Below, piece after piece: positions 1 through 7,316 of a DNA stretch of 25,101 nt (its first letter is position 1; every line of letters begins with the position of its first letter). Source of the DNA: a virus. The translations under genes were made by a program, and so were the position numbers. The notes under the pieces were generated by a model, which worked only from the letters and a program-made list of their open reading frames with translations, was not told the DNA's origin and searched no databases. Location: positions 1-25,101 of the IMG/VR virus record IMGVR_UViG_3300023179_000481. One strand, written 5' to 3'.

Positions 1-505
1 CTACAAACTGAACAACGTCATTGGCGTTGCTGAGAGTGATAGCGGAAATGTAAGGACCAGACCCAGAGGTGCTGATCGACCCGATTTTGCCGATGGAGCC
101 CGTTCCAGAGCGGAACAGGGAGCTTGCGACAGAGTTGGTGATCGAGCGGATAGCTCCGTCGATAACGAGCTTTGCGCCTTCCAAGAAAGCCATTTTGTCA
201 GTCTTAGAAGCAAGCATGGTTTGGTTGTCGATGGTGGCAATTGAGTAATCCGCTACGCGAGTCAGCAAGAAAGACTCAATTTGCACCGGGCTTTGGTTGC
301 CTTGGGCGTTCGAGAAAGTGCTAGAACGGCCCTGGGACGCGCCAGTGATGATTGGTACTGGCTTGTATTTACCACCAAAATCGGTGTTTTTCTTGACCAT
401 AGCAAGAAAAGGGTTGTCAGCGTAAACGAGGTTTTCGACCACCTGGCCGTCATAAAGTTCTTTGAGCGCAGCGTTCATTGCGCTCAGGTCTAAGTATTGA
501 GACAT
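1..505 (-). CDS. Major capsid (coat) protein, 3' end outside window
   Basis: This gene reads leftward from an ATG at 505 and is still open at base 1, giving the first 168 residues. It begins MSQYLDLSAMNAALKELYDG, continues with a motif NPFLAMVKKNTDFGGKY and then KPVPI, and has a run of Gly/Ser-rich segments near residues 135-150. This N-terminus (Asn-Pro-hydrophobic, then FGGKY and PVP) is typical of HK97-fold phage coat proteins. Position agrees: it is the next gene after portal and scaffold in the same direction. An AAAGGATAA Shine-Dalgarno lies about 12 nt before the ATG, and a 214-nt leader separates it from the scaffold gene, which would let the coat be expressed more strongly than its neighbours. 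Family seen from sequence and order; exact coat lineage not determined. Confidence 0.85.
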   Translation of the reverse strand, partial: MSQYLDLSAMNAALKELYDGQVVENLVYADNPFLAMVKKNTDFGGKYKPVPIITGASQGRSSTFSNAQGNQSPVQIESFLLTRVADYSIATIDNQTMLASKTDKMAFLEGAKLVIDGAIRSITNSVASSLFRSGTGSIGKIGSISTSGSGPYISAITLSNANDVVQFV

Positions 506-719
506 GAGTAGGGTTATCCTTTTAAGTTTTGGTTGTGAGCGTCACTCGCCCGAATTTTCTTCACAATGTTGCCAATTCGCATTAAATGGCCGTCAATGGA
601 TAACCGCTAGGTGCTAAGGTAGGCACCGACCCTGACATTGCTAATGAGATTACTGTGGGGAGGTTTGGCCAACCATGGCCGCCACCCCCCCAAGGCTATG
701 TAGTGTCAATTAAAAGTTG
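506..719. other. Non-coding leader upstream of coat gene
   Basis: This is the longest gene-free stretch in the window. Read leftward it has an imperfect hairpin with arms GGTGC/GCACC (plus-strand 611-628) and a G-run next to a GGCCA-TGGT-TGGCC stem (around 665-679). I find no convincing sigma-70 promoter, no tRNA and no ORF with a ribosome binding site. It probably acts as a promoter or mRNA-stabilising leader for the coat gene; that is inference from position. Confidence 0.4.
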
Positions 720-734
720 TCATGTGCCTGACAA
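711..734 (-). terminator. Weak terminator or attenuator at scaffold 3' end
   Basis: A perfect 6-bp stem TTGTCA/TGACAA with a 6-nt loop overlaps the scaffold stop codon and is followed, leftward, by CTTTTAATT. The stem is short and not GC-rich, so it would at most attenuate transcription or block 3' exonucleases before the coat gene. Confidence 0.35.
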
Positions 735-1574
735 TTTTGCAAGGGCTCTTTGGATGCGTTCCTGTTCGGTCTTTGGGGGTAAGAAGCTCGGGGACGCGCT
801 CGACGCTGCAATAGTGTTGTTCAGAGTCGGGCTCGGCCCCTTGCTTGCTTGTGGTTGCGGCTCGTCCTTTTTAGGAGCGAGTTTGCTTTGGAATTTCTTA
901 GTTTTAGTGATGGTGGACTCAATTTGCTCCTCAAGGTACCCCTCGACAAGCTCGGAGGCCTTTTCAATCGTCATGATTTTGCCGGTATTGTTGAAATACT
1001 CCTCGATGGTATCAAACACCAACCCATTGGCTTCGTGGAGGTTAATGAGCTCAAACTTTTCAGAGTTAGTGGTAATATATTCATTTACCTTGCCCTTAAA
1101 GGCTTCAATGGTCGCCTCGTATTCCTTATGGGCGGCCTCCTGGGCGGCTTTCTCCTTGGCAAGCTCGCGTTCCTCTTGCTCGCGCCGAAACGCCTCTAAT
1201 TGGCTTTTTACGCTATTGATTTCCTGTTCTGGGGTCGGCTTTTCGCCATTCAGGACAAAATTAACCAAGTCATCGTATTTGATGCCCATGGCTTCAAGGG
1301 CCTTGAGCGGGTTTTGCTTTGCCTCAGTGCGGTATTTGTTAAACTCTTCGAGCTCTTTGCGGGCTCGGTCAATTTCAATTCTTTCCGCTTTCAATTTGGC
1401 CTGGGCCATTTGGGCGGCTTTGGCCTTTTTGGCGAGGGCGGCAAACTTAGGAGCTAACGCCGGCTCCTCGTCTTTTGCGGGTAACGGCTCGTCTTTTGCC
1501 GGCTCGGGTGTTGGCTCTTTTACTGGAATCGGGTTTTCATGTGCCGGGATATTCAGTAATGCCTCATCGCTCAT
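720..1574 (-). CDS. Capsid scaffolding protein
   Basis: 284 residues, acidic and lysine-rich, with very few aromatic residues. Residues 1-45 are Pro/Glu/Asp-rich and low in complexity; about 45-80 and 115-165 are long charged helices with coiled-coil character (AKKAKAAQMAQAKLKAER, then QEEREL and KEKAAQEAA); the tail is Ser/Pro-rich and ends in a basic helix (RIQRALAKLSGT), the type of segment that docks onto coat protein in other phages. Composition, length and location between portal and coat are those of tailed-phage scaffolds that chaperone procapsid assembly and then leave. A GGAG Shine-Dalgarno lies 9 nt before the ATG, and the ATG overlaps the stop of the small gene upstream (ATGA). 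Confidence 0.8.
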   Translation of the reverse strand: MSDEALLNIPAHENPIPVKEPTPEPAKDEPLPAKDEEPALAPKFAALAKKAKAAQMAQAKLKAERIEIDRARKELEEFNKYRTEAKQNPLKALEAMGIKYDDLVNFVLNGEKPTPEQEINSVKSQLEAFRREQEERELAKEKAAQEAAHKEYEATIEAFKGKVNEYITTNSEKFELINLHEANGLVFDTIEEYFNNTGKIMTIEKASELVEGYLEEQIESTITKTKKFQSKLAPKKDEPQPQASKGPSPTLNNTIAASSASPSFLPPKTEQERIQRALAKLSGT

Positions 1575-1747
1575 TGGTTTCGCTCCTTTTTCTTGAGTTG
1601 TTTCTTAAACTCTTTAGCATCCTTTTCGATTTGTTTCTTGATTATGTCATTGTAATGCCGACACACAAACAAAAACCCATGATAGGAATTGCACACATCA
1701 CACCGACGCAAGGCTCCGTACACCTCGCCGTGGTTCGGATCTTTCAC
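1571..1747 (-). CDS. Small zinc-ribbon-like protein between portal and scaffold
   Basis: 58 residues starting at GTG. The start codon sits in GTGA, overlapping the portal stop by 4 nt, and its own stop overlaps the scaffold ATG by 4 nt (ATGA), so the reading frame fills the portal-scaffold gap exactly. Residues 16-19 are CDVC and 29-32 are CRHY, a possible Cys2-Cys-His zinc site separated by nine residues; the C-terminal half (37-56) is a Lys/Glu helix (KKQIEKDAKEFKKQ). Role unknown: perhaps a head-assembly accessory or a coupling gene. The double overlap and the metal motif argue that it is real. It is unrecognised as a named family. Confidence 0.72.
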   Translation of the reverse strand: MKDPNHGEVYGALRRCDVCNSYHGFLFVCRHYNDIIKKQIEKDAKEFKKQLKKKERNQ

Positions 1748-3612
1748 GCAACCCCCGGAACATTAGGAATCAAATCACTGACCGGCGGGGCTGCGGGTGC
1801 GGCTTGTGGAGCACCCATCCCCATTTCAGGTGCGGGCGGCATAGATTTTTGCATAAGGACCAAAACCTGATCGTTGAACCGGCGCAGGAGCTCAAGTTTG
1901 TCCTCTTCGACCCCTTGGAGCTTGGCCCGAGTGTAGTATTCCAAGGAAAGCTCTTGAGCGAGCCCCAGGTCATCAAACGGGTCTGGAGGGGTAAACTCCC
2001 CGTCGTCCACAATCTTCTCAAGGATTTGGTGTAGGTAATCCTCCTGGGAATTGGCAAGGTCCTCAATTTGATCTAGGTCTGGGAAATCAAGCAAGCGGCG
2101 ACCGGCCCGCGGGCTAATGATTCCGGCTTGCATATACTCTTGCACTGTTTGCAACCGCCCCTCGGGAGTGTTCGGAAGCGAGCTCACCGGGAACATTTGC
2201 ATCACATAATCGTCCTCATGGAGGTCAATCTGACCCCAATCAATAGATTCAATGAATTTCTTGCCTGGGACCTTAACCTCGTATGACCCCTCACGGGTGT
2301 AAATTTCCTTGGCACACCCAATGGCGATTTTAGCCAGGTCAAGAAACAGCTTCTCGTAGGATTTGCCAATGGTGTTGAACCGGTCAGATTCAATGTCATT
2401 GTATTCGCGGAGTGCCTTACCTGAGTTGAGGCCCGCTGGCTTGGTAGATGCGGCAGAAAGCTGTGATACCCCCACTTGCTCGTATGCTAGTTGCTTGAGC
2501 CGCTCAAACTGAGAGTAATACTCGGCAGGAACAATCGGCGGTACCACATATTCGGGCTTGGTGCCGTTGTAGTGGATAATGGAGCCAATGTCATTGTTGA
2601 GCTTTTCGGTTACGATCGACGATCCGTTTTCAATCAGGACCTTAAATGTCCCCGACAGGTGCATCGAGCGTTGGATGATCCAAAGGATTTTATTGATCTC
2701 AAGTTGGATATTCTGGAGTTGCTCGGCAGCCCCCTGACCCCACCACCCGTACATACGCGGACACCATGACATTTTAGCAAATGGGAAATAGTCCTTGGTG
2801 TACTCCTCTTCGAACAGGTTTGCAGTTGTAATGTTTATGGTGTGGAGTCCGTCCGTTGCCTCGGGACCCGACGGGAGGTGCCAGGATTCGACCACTGTGA
2901 TCTGATCTGCCACATTTTGATAAGTTCCGACGAGATCGGAGGAGGCCCCAGAGCAATTTCTAATCGCGTCAGCTTTCTCAGGAAAAAGATTAAGTAGCAC
3001 TTGGCGGTCCACATTCTTAACACGATGTAATTGGCGGGGCTTACCATAAAACGATTCCACCCAATCGACGTACATTTCAGAGGGTAAAACGCGCTCAAAG
3101 GCAACACGCCCATAATGCTCAAACACATGAATAAAACCATCACCAAAAACAGCAGCGTCGCGGAATACAAGAGTGCCAAGATCGTAAGCATGATTTTCGT
3201 AAAAAAGGCCGTCGATAAATTTGTTTAGTTTTTTGGCTTTCCGTTGGATTTTGTAGTCACCGCCGGAAGTAAGGAAAAGAGGCCGCGGTTTGTTTTTAGC
3301 AATCTTTGCAACAACAGTATCAACGGCCGATTGAACGACGTTATAGGTGATGCGGTCTTTAAGGGCGTTCTGGACGGAAGTAATCTTTGCATAAGATAGG
3401 CCATTAAGGCCCATGATGTTCGTGTTGCCATAAAGCCTTGTCGAGATTTGGTATTGGGTTTCGCGCTTGGAATCGTATTGGGATAGTGCCTTGACGATTT
3501 TTGCTACCGCTTGGTGGCGTTCGGACTTATCACAAGCCCACCATGCTTTATCGGACGCTTGGTAGGCATCGGCCCCTTGTGCGCTCAGTGTTGCGTAGTC
3601 GATCTTTTGCAT
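1744..3612 (-). CDS. Portal (head-tail connector) protein
   Basis: 622 residues. Portals form the dodecameric ring at one capsid vertex through which DNA enters and leaves. Assignment rests on length, on portal-like segments (a helical N-terminus to about 65; FRDAAVFGDGFIHVFEHYG near 150; a wing/stem region around 290-350 with NIQLEINKILWIIQRS; and the SQLSAASTKPAGLNSGKAL segment near 400) and on its place between TerL and scaffold. The C-terminus is Pro/Ala/Met-rich and probably flexible. Its ATG overlaps the upstream stop by one base (TAATG). Size is between T7 gp8 and P22 gp1, as expected for podovirus-like portals. No domain search was possible. Confidence 0.85.
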   Translation of the reverse strand: MQKIDYATLSAQGADAYQASDKAWWACDKSERHQAVAKIVKALSQYDSKRETQYQISTRLYGNTNIMGLNGLSYAKITSVQNALKDRITYNVVQSAVDTVVAKIAKNKPRPLFLTSGGDYKIQRKAKKLNKFIDGLFYENHAYDLGTLVFRDAAVFGDGFIHVFEHYGRVAFERVLPSEMYVDWVESFYGKPRQLHRVKNVDRQVLLNLFPEKADAIRNCSGASSDLVGTYQNVADQITVVESWHLPSGPEATDGLHTINITTANLFEEEYTKDYFPFAKMSWCPRMYGWWGQGAAEQLQNIQLEINKILWIIQRSMHLSGTFKVLIENGSSIVTEKLNNDIGSIIHYNGTKPEYVVPPIVPAEYYSQFERLKQLAYEQVGVSQLSAASTKPAGLNSGKALREYNDIESDRFNTIGKSYEKLFLDLAKIAIGCAKEIYTREGSYEVKVPGKKFIESIDWGQIDLHEDDYVMQMFPVSSLPNTPEGRLQTVQEYMQAGIISPRAGRRLLDFPDLDQIEDLANSQEDYLHQILEKIVDDGEFTPPDPFDDLGLAQELSLEYYTRAKLQGVEEDKLELLRRFNDQVLVLMQKSMPPAPEMGMGAPQAAPAAPPVSDLIPNVPGVA

Positions 3613-3836
3613 TATGGGGTCCTCCGTTGCTCGACCAGTTCATCAAAGTAAGGGGTCGAGTAAAGCAGCATTTCATCCTCGGTCGGCTTGTAATCCTGAC
3701 CAATGCCGTCGGTTGTAATTGCCTCACCCACCATTTTTGGGTGCTCAATCTCAACCTCGAAGTCCCCGAGTTTTAGCCGCTTGATGCCATGAGATTTGGC
3801 GAACATTACAAGGTCCTTAGCCTGGTCCGGTGTCAT
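3612..3836 (-). CDS. Small conserved-position protein between TerL and portal
   Basis: 74 residues, not recognised. It opens MTPDQAKDLVMFAKSHGIKR, predicted helical, followed by a short beta-like stretch LKLGDFEVEIEHP and an acidic tail. There is no membrane segment or metal motif. It starts 4 bases after the TerL stop and its stop overlaps the portal ATG (TAATG), so it is translated within the packaging operon. A helper role in packaging or head assembly would fit its place, but nothing in the sequence proves it. Confidence 0.7.
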   Translation of the reverse strand: MTPDQAKDLVMFAKSHGIKRLKLGDFEVEIEHPKMVGEAITTDGIGQDYKPTEDEMLLYSTPYFDELVEQRRTP

Positions 3837-3840
3837 TGCC

Positions 3841-5268
3841 TTAATTCCATCCCATGTCCTGCCATAAGTCCACCTCTTTTTGCTTGCGTATGGCCTCTTC
3901 GGCCTCCTGAATCATCCGCTCCTCTTCGGCTTTGTACCATTCCTTTGATCCAACAATGACCTTTACCGGCTCGGGCTTGTAAAGGTAGTGGAGCGATTCC
4001 CGGAAAGCATAAAGCACGGCATCGGTAATATCGGAGTGGTATTTGTCGCTAATCTTTTCAAACTTTTTGCCCTCCTCCCATTCCACCTTGAGGCAATCCT
4101 CGGCAAAGCGAGTGGTGTTCTTAGCCATGAACCGCTTGGTTCGTAGGGCATCGTTAAGAAGCTCAATAAACTCGACCTTGCGGGATTTTTCAGCAGCCTG
4201 GACCGGGAGTCCACGCCGGCGTTGAAGCTCCTCGGCAATCTTTTTGCCCAGGCCCCCGGTATCCATGACAGTCTTCAGGGGTTTGTACTTTGTTATGCGC
4301 TTCTCAATTTCCTCGGCCAAAGTAGTAATGTCAGCTTTTTCCATGACAAACTCCTCGATAAGGTAGGACTCCTTGAGCTTGTCATTCCATCCAATGACGG
4401 CGATTGCATCCGCGTCATGGTATCCAATATCGACCCCGATGACAAATTTCCAAGTGCCGTCAACGTCGGGGGTGCGGGCGTAGTGGTTGATAAGCGGGTC
4501 ATATTTGAACACTAGGGAGTCTGAATCGGTCACCCATTGACCAAACACCTCGCGCCGGATGGTTGGGTCATCAATGGTGAGGCCGGTCCGGGCTAAGTCC
4601 TCTTGCAATACCTGTTCATGGGTTTGGCCGGACTTGATTGCAATGTGCGGGTTTTGAAAAAACGTCCAGGCATGGTGCGACCAGTTAGGGGAGTGCGCGG
4701 ACTCGTAAAAATACCCCGCGGGCACCGGACCTGGGGTGCCAATCAGGCAAAGCGTCCCGGCATAATCGAAGAGGGCTTTTGACAGGACCTCATCCACTAG
4801 GTTTTGAAGGTATGCCCGGAATGACTGGCACTCGTCGATATACACCTTTTTAAGGGCAAGCCCCCTGAATTTCTCAATTTCGGTCTTATCCTTGGCTCCT
4901 GACAGGTAAATGATCGAGCCGTTGATAAAGTGCATGGAAAGCTCAGTCTCGTTGGTGTGAGCCATGAGCTTGTATTGCTCGTTAATGTTTAGGAGCTCGG
5001 GCCAGAGGATCCGCTTTGCGTTGGCTCGGGACAGGGTGATGTAAAGGTTTTTGGATTTTGGGAATCGTAGGGCGGTATCAATCAGGTCGGCCGCGCAAGC
5101 AATGGTTTTGCCGGATCGGCGCGAGCAAACCGCAGTCTTAAAGCGGGCCTTGTCTTGAATAAATTTAAGCTGTTCAGGAAAGCAGAACTGGGCCACGTCA
5201 AACCGCTTGGCCTGACGGGCCACAATTGCTTGAAGTAAAATTTCAGGCTTTATGTCAGTCTCGTTCAA
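3841..5268 (-). CDS. terL: Terminase large subunit
   Basis: 475 residues; the motor ATPase and nuclease that packages DNA through the portal. ATPase domain: Walker A CSRRSGKT at 48-55, Walker B VYIDEC at 142-147 with Asp145 and catalytic Glu146, and the coupling motif GTPG at 177-180. RNase H-like nuclease domain: Asp280 in VIGVDIGYHDAD, Asp336 in VMDTGG, and Asp413/Asp416 in SDITDAVLYAF. The arginine pair just before the P-loop lysine is usual for terminases. The C-terminal 35 residues are a charged helix rich in Glu/Lys, plausibly the portal-contacting tail. The start overlaps the preceding small gene by 14 nt. All catalytic residues are present, so it should be active. Confidence 0.96.
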   Translation of the reverse strand: MNETDIKPEILLQAIVARQAKRFDVAQFCFPEQLKFIQDKARFKTAVCSRRSGKTIACAADLIDTALRFPKSKNLYITLSRANAKRILWPELLNINEQYKLMAHTNETELSMHFINGSIIYLSGAKDKTEIEKFRGLALKKVYIDECQSFRAYLQNLVDEVLSKALFDYAGTLCLIGTPGPVPAGYFYESAHSPNWSHHAWTFFQNPHIAIKSGQTHEQVLQEDLARTGLTIDDPTIRREVFGQWVTDSDSLVFKYDPLINHYARTPDVDGTWKFVIGVDIGYHDADAIAVIGWNDKLKESYLIEEFVMEKADITTLAEEIEKRITKYKPLKTVMDTGGLGKKIAEELQRRRGLPVQAAEKSRKVEFIELLNDALRTKRFMAKNTTRFAEDCLKVEWEEGKKFEKISDKYHSDITDAVLYAFRESLHYLYKPEPVKVIVGSKEWYKAEEERMIQEAEEAIRKQKEVDLWQDMGWN

Positions 5269-5479
5269 AGGTCACATCAATGATATTGCTCGAATAAACA
5301 AACTTATAGGTGTTTGAGCCTTTAATCAGGATCCCATAGGGGAAAAATTCAATGTCACAATTGTGGCGGGCTGAATCCACCGACGTTAAAACAGTGTTTA
5401 GGGCATGGACTCCGGTATGAAACCGGGCTGCAATTGCTTTTCTTTCAGGCGTTCCTTCAGACTTAGGGGGTCTTCCCAT
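5255..5479 (-). CDS. Small protein with N-terminal AT-hook-like GRPPK motif
   Basis: 74 residues starting MGRPPKSEGTPERKAI. GRPPK resembles the core of an AT-hook, which binds the minor groove of AT-rich DNA; the rest looks like a small beta-rich domain (DIEFFPYGILIKGSNTYKFV). A GGAG Shine-Dalgarno lies about 8 nt before the ATG. It overlaps the TerL start by 14 nt. A DNA-binding helper for packaging or regulation is possible; no family is recognised, and the AT-hook reading rests on five residues only. Confidence 0.65.
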   Translation of the reverse strand: MGRPPKSEGTPERKAIAARFHTGVHALNTVLTSVDSARHNCDIEFFPYGILIKGSNTYKFVYSSNIIDVTFERD

Positions 5480-5490
5480 GGCTTTCTCCT

Positions 5491-5913
5491 TTAGATTCGA
5501 TAGGGGTCATAGTTGATGTTTGGGAGCTTTGATAAGAGATCCTCAATATCAAAGGTCCAGTGCGTAAAATAGTTGGCATCCATCAGGCCGGCCTTTTTAA
5601 TCAGGTGGCGACCAATGCCCATTTTGCGGAAGGCGGGTTTGACGTACACAAAATGGAGCACGTCCCCGTCTTGTGTCTTTTCACCTACCACAAATCCCAG
5701 GATAACGTCGGGCTCACCCTCGGGGTGTGCAATCATGGCAACCGATGTATCGGCTGACAGAGCTCGCTCGACGATTAGGTGGTGCCATTTGTAAAAAATG
5801 GAGTTGCGGATCCGCTTTGCGAAATAAGAGCGATTTTTGTAATGGCGCAGCCATGAGCTAAACACAAAAGGCTTGTCTGAATCACTTACTTTTCTTATTT
5901 GAATCGCCGTCAT
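5491..5913 (-). CDS. GNAT-family N-acetyltransferase
   Basis: 140 residues with the GNAT fold signature. Beta-strand 4 and the acetyl-CoA pyrophosphate loop are at 88-106, with the R/Q-x-x-G-x-G element as R96-K-M-G-I-G101; beta-strand 3 appears as DVILGFVVGEK around 69-79. Such enzymes move an acetyl group from acetyl-CoA to an amine; the substrate cannot be told here. It overlaps the 3' end of the small-terminase candidate by 32 nt and precedes TerL, a position in which GNATs recur in phage genomes, which suggests a virus-specific role (modifying a host or packaging protein) rather than metabolism. The N-terminus is basic. Start codon choice is supported by the N-terminal strand IQIRKVSDSDKP. 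Confidence 0.88.
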   Translation of the reverse strand: MTAIQIRKVSDSDKPFVFSSWLRHYKNRSYFAKRIRNSIFYKWHHLIVERALSADTSVAMIAHPEGEPDVILGFVVGEKTQDGDVLHFVYVKPAFRKMGIGRHLIKKAGLMDANYFTHWTFDIEDLLSKLPNINYDPYRI

Positions 5914-6172
5914 AGTCTTTAATGGTTTCCTGGGCCATTTTCACAAGCTCGTCATAGGGGAGCTTAGATAGGCTTTTTAGTTGGTCCTCATCGTCCTTTT
6001 CATGGGCCTTGGCAATCGCCAATAGGCTAGAGGAGTACCGGGCTAGGTCCTGGGATGCGTAGTTGTCGAGTTTGCCCTGAATTACGAGGTTTTGAATGTG
6101 GTTAAGGTCAAGGGCAATGAGAGATAGGGCTTGGTCTAGTAATCGCTTAGGGTTCTCGTTCACAAAATCCAT
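5882..6172 (-). CDS. Terminase small subunit candidate
   Basis: 96 residues, almost entirely helical and acidic. It is the first gene of the leftward packaging unit, two genes before TerL, where the DNA-recognition subunit is usually found. The C-terminal portion (LSKLPYDELVKMAQETIKDY, about 67-86) resembles a segment seen near the C-terminus of some small terminases. No classic helix-turn-helix is obvious. An in-frame TAA immediately precedes the ATG, so this is the earliest possible ATG start; there is no visible Shine-Dalgarno sequence. The assignment is from position, size and helical content, hence moderate. It could also be an unrelated late regulator. Confidence 0.55.
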   Translation of the reverse strand: MDFVNENPKRLLDQALSLIALDLNHIQNLVIQGKLDNYASQDLARYSSSLLAIAKAHEKDDEDQLKSLSKLPYDELVKMAQETIKDYDGDSNKKSK

Positions 6173-6261
6173 TTAACCATAAGTTTGCATAATGTCAAAC
6201 GGGGTCACCTTATTAGTATCAATAACGTGAAATTGTAATAAAAATATGCTAATTTTTTGCT
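6173..6261. promoter_or_regulatory. Divergent control region with two palindromes
   Basis: This 89-bp gap separates the leftward packaging unit from the rightward early unit. It holds two imperfect palindromes: 6183-6200 with arms GTTTG/CAAAC and 6210-6225 with arms TTATT/AATAA. Rightward, TATGCT at 6245-6250 is a -10 candidate without a clear -35. Leftward, a perfect TTGACA (6192-6197 region, complementary strand) lacks a -10 at normal spacing. The region most likely carries both promoters and operator sites for a phage regulator; none is proven. Confidence 0.5.
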
Positions 6262-6537
6262 ATGCAAACACAATACGCCAGTAAGGCATTTCGATATACT
6301 GTACTTAATTCGGTTGATGATCCGATGGACTTCTATTCATGGTCGGATCTTAAAAGAGAGGTGTTGACCTGGACCGGCGTGGAGTCCACGCTCCGGGCTT
6401 GGTTTTTTGAAGTGTACGAGGGCTCAGGCTACGGATTCCGCGAGGAGTATGACTTTATGCTTTTCGTGGATGAGCGGCTTGAGTCTGTTTTGGAACATTT
6501 GGGCTACGGCTCAATTAACAAGGAGCAATTACAATGA
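6262..6537 (+). CDS. Hypothetical protein, first gene of rightward early unit
   Basis: 91 residues, acidic and aromatic-rich (many Tyr, Phe, Trp), without metal or membrane motifs. It is not recognised. Its stop overlaps the exonuclease ATG (ATGA), so the two are coupled in translation. The sequence before the ATG is AT-rich with no Shine-Dalgarno, and a -10-like TATGCT ends 12 bases upstream, so the mRNA leader would be only a few bases long or absent. The acidic character and its place before a nuclease could fit an inhibitor or partner, but that is a guess. Confidence 0.7.
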   Translation: MQTQYASKAFRYTVLNSVDDPMDFYSWSDLKREVLTWTGVESTLRAWFFEVYEGSGYGFREEYDFMLFVDERLESVLEHLGYGSINKEQLQ

Positions 6538-7307
6538 ATTTCAGCGATTATCAGTCTTTACCAGGGATCAACGCCTCTTTACTCAAAGCCTGTGCCAAGT
6601 CGGCCTATGACGGGTTTCAATACCTGCACAATCCGATTGAACCCACCGATGCCATGCGCTTTGGCACCGCCCTCCATGCCTATTTCCTTGAGCGCGAAAC
6701 CTTTGACCAGTGTTTTGCGGTTAGCCCCAAGTTCGACCGCCGGACTAAAGAGGGCAAGTCGGGGTTTGAGGCGTTCACCGCCCAACACCGGGGCAAGGAA
6801 ATCATCGACCAGGAGGACATGGATCTGATTTTGGCGTTGAGCCGGTCGGCGAGTCAATTTGGTGAGCTTGAAACCTTTTTTCGTGATCCTGATACCGAGC
6901 GCGAAGTCACCATCAAGGGTGAGTGCGATGATACCGCAATCAAGGGCCGGCTTGACGCGCTTAACAGGGTGTCGGGCATTATCCTCGACGTTAAGACCAC
7001 CAAAAACGCCGATGAGCGATCTTTTGGCAGGGATTTCATTTCCTTTGGGTACGATATTCAGCTTTACCACTATGCCAAGCTAGTTGGCAGACCCGGCGAG
7101 GATTGGAATAAGGTTTTGGTGTTGGCTTGCGAAACTTCAACCGGTCAATCGGCCCTATACAACGTGACTGAGTTTGTTTGCCGTCATGAGGCGGCTGACA
7201 GGTACCACCAAGCCCTTGAGACGGCTCAATCCGTTCTCAGGATGAAAGAGGCACCGCCTAAGTACGGCACAAAAACAAAAGTCCTGACCCTTCCGGCTTG
7301 GGCATAA
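6534..7307 (+). CDS. PD-(D/E)XK exonuclease, RecE/exonuclease VIII-like
   Basis: 257 residues. Motifs of the RecE-type (DUF3799-like) nuclease fold are visible: His48 in FGTALHAYFLE, Asp141 in GRLDAL, the catalytic D-x-K as Asp152/Lys154 in IILDVKTT, and Gln176/Tyr180 in DIQLYHYAKL. Such enzymes resect duplex DNA 5' to 3', leaving single strands for a partner annealase. The ERF gene follows 9 bases later, so the two form a classic phage exonuclease-annealase pair for recombination-dependent replication or concatemer formation. It starts within the stop of the preceding gene. Length is normal for a stand-alone phage version of the domain. Confidence 0.92.
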   Translation: MNFSDYQSLPGINASLLKACAKSAYDGFQYLHNPIEPTDAMRFGTALHAYFLERETFDQCFAVSPKFDRRTKEGKSGFEAFTAQHRGKEIIDQEDMDLILALSRSASQFGELETFFRDPDTEREVTIKGECDDTAIKGRLDALNRVSGIILDVKTTKNADERSFGRDFISFGYDIQLYHYAKLVGRPGEDWNKVLVLACETSTGQSALYNVTEFVCRHEAADRYHQALETAQSVLRMKEAPPKYGTKTKVLTLPAWA

Positions 7308-7316
7308 GGAGCATAT

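Noticed and set aside
506-719. tRNA or structured RNA gene before the coat gene
   Set aside because: No T-loop (GTTCRA) or cloverleaf could be found; only short hairpins are present.
655-1596. 313-codon open frame antisense to the scaffold gene
   Set aside because: It is longer than the scaffold frame, but its product is a Ser/Leu/Ala/Phe-rich string typical of the reverse of a Glu/Lys/Ala-rich gene, has no ribosome site and lies between genes all facing left.
5255-5479. Calling the GRPPK protein the small terminase
   Set aside because: It adjoins TerL, but the AT-hook-like start alone is not enough, and the helical first gene of the unit fits size and position better; left open.
6579-7070. 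163-codon leftward frame opposite the exonuclease gene
   Set aside because: The sense strand has clear nuclease motifs; the antisense product has no ribosome site and is low in plausibility.
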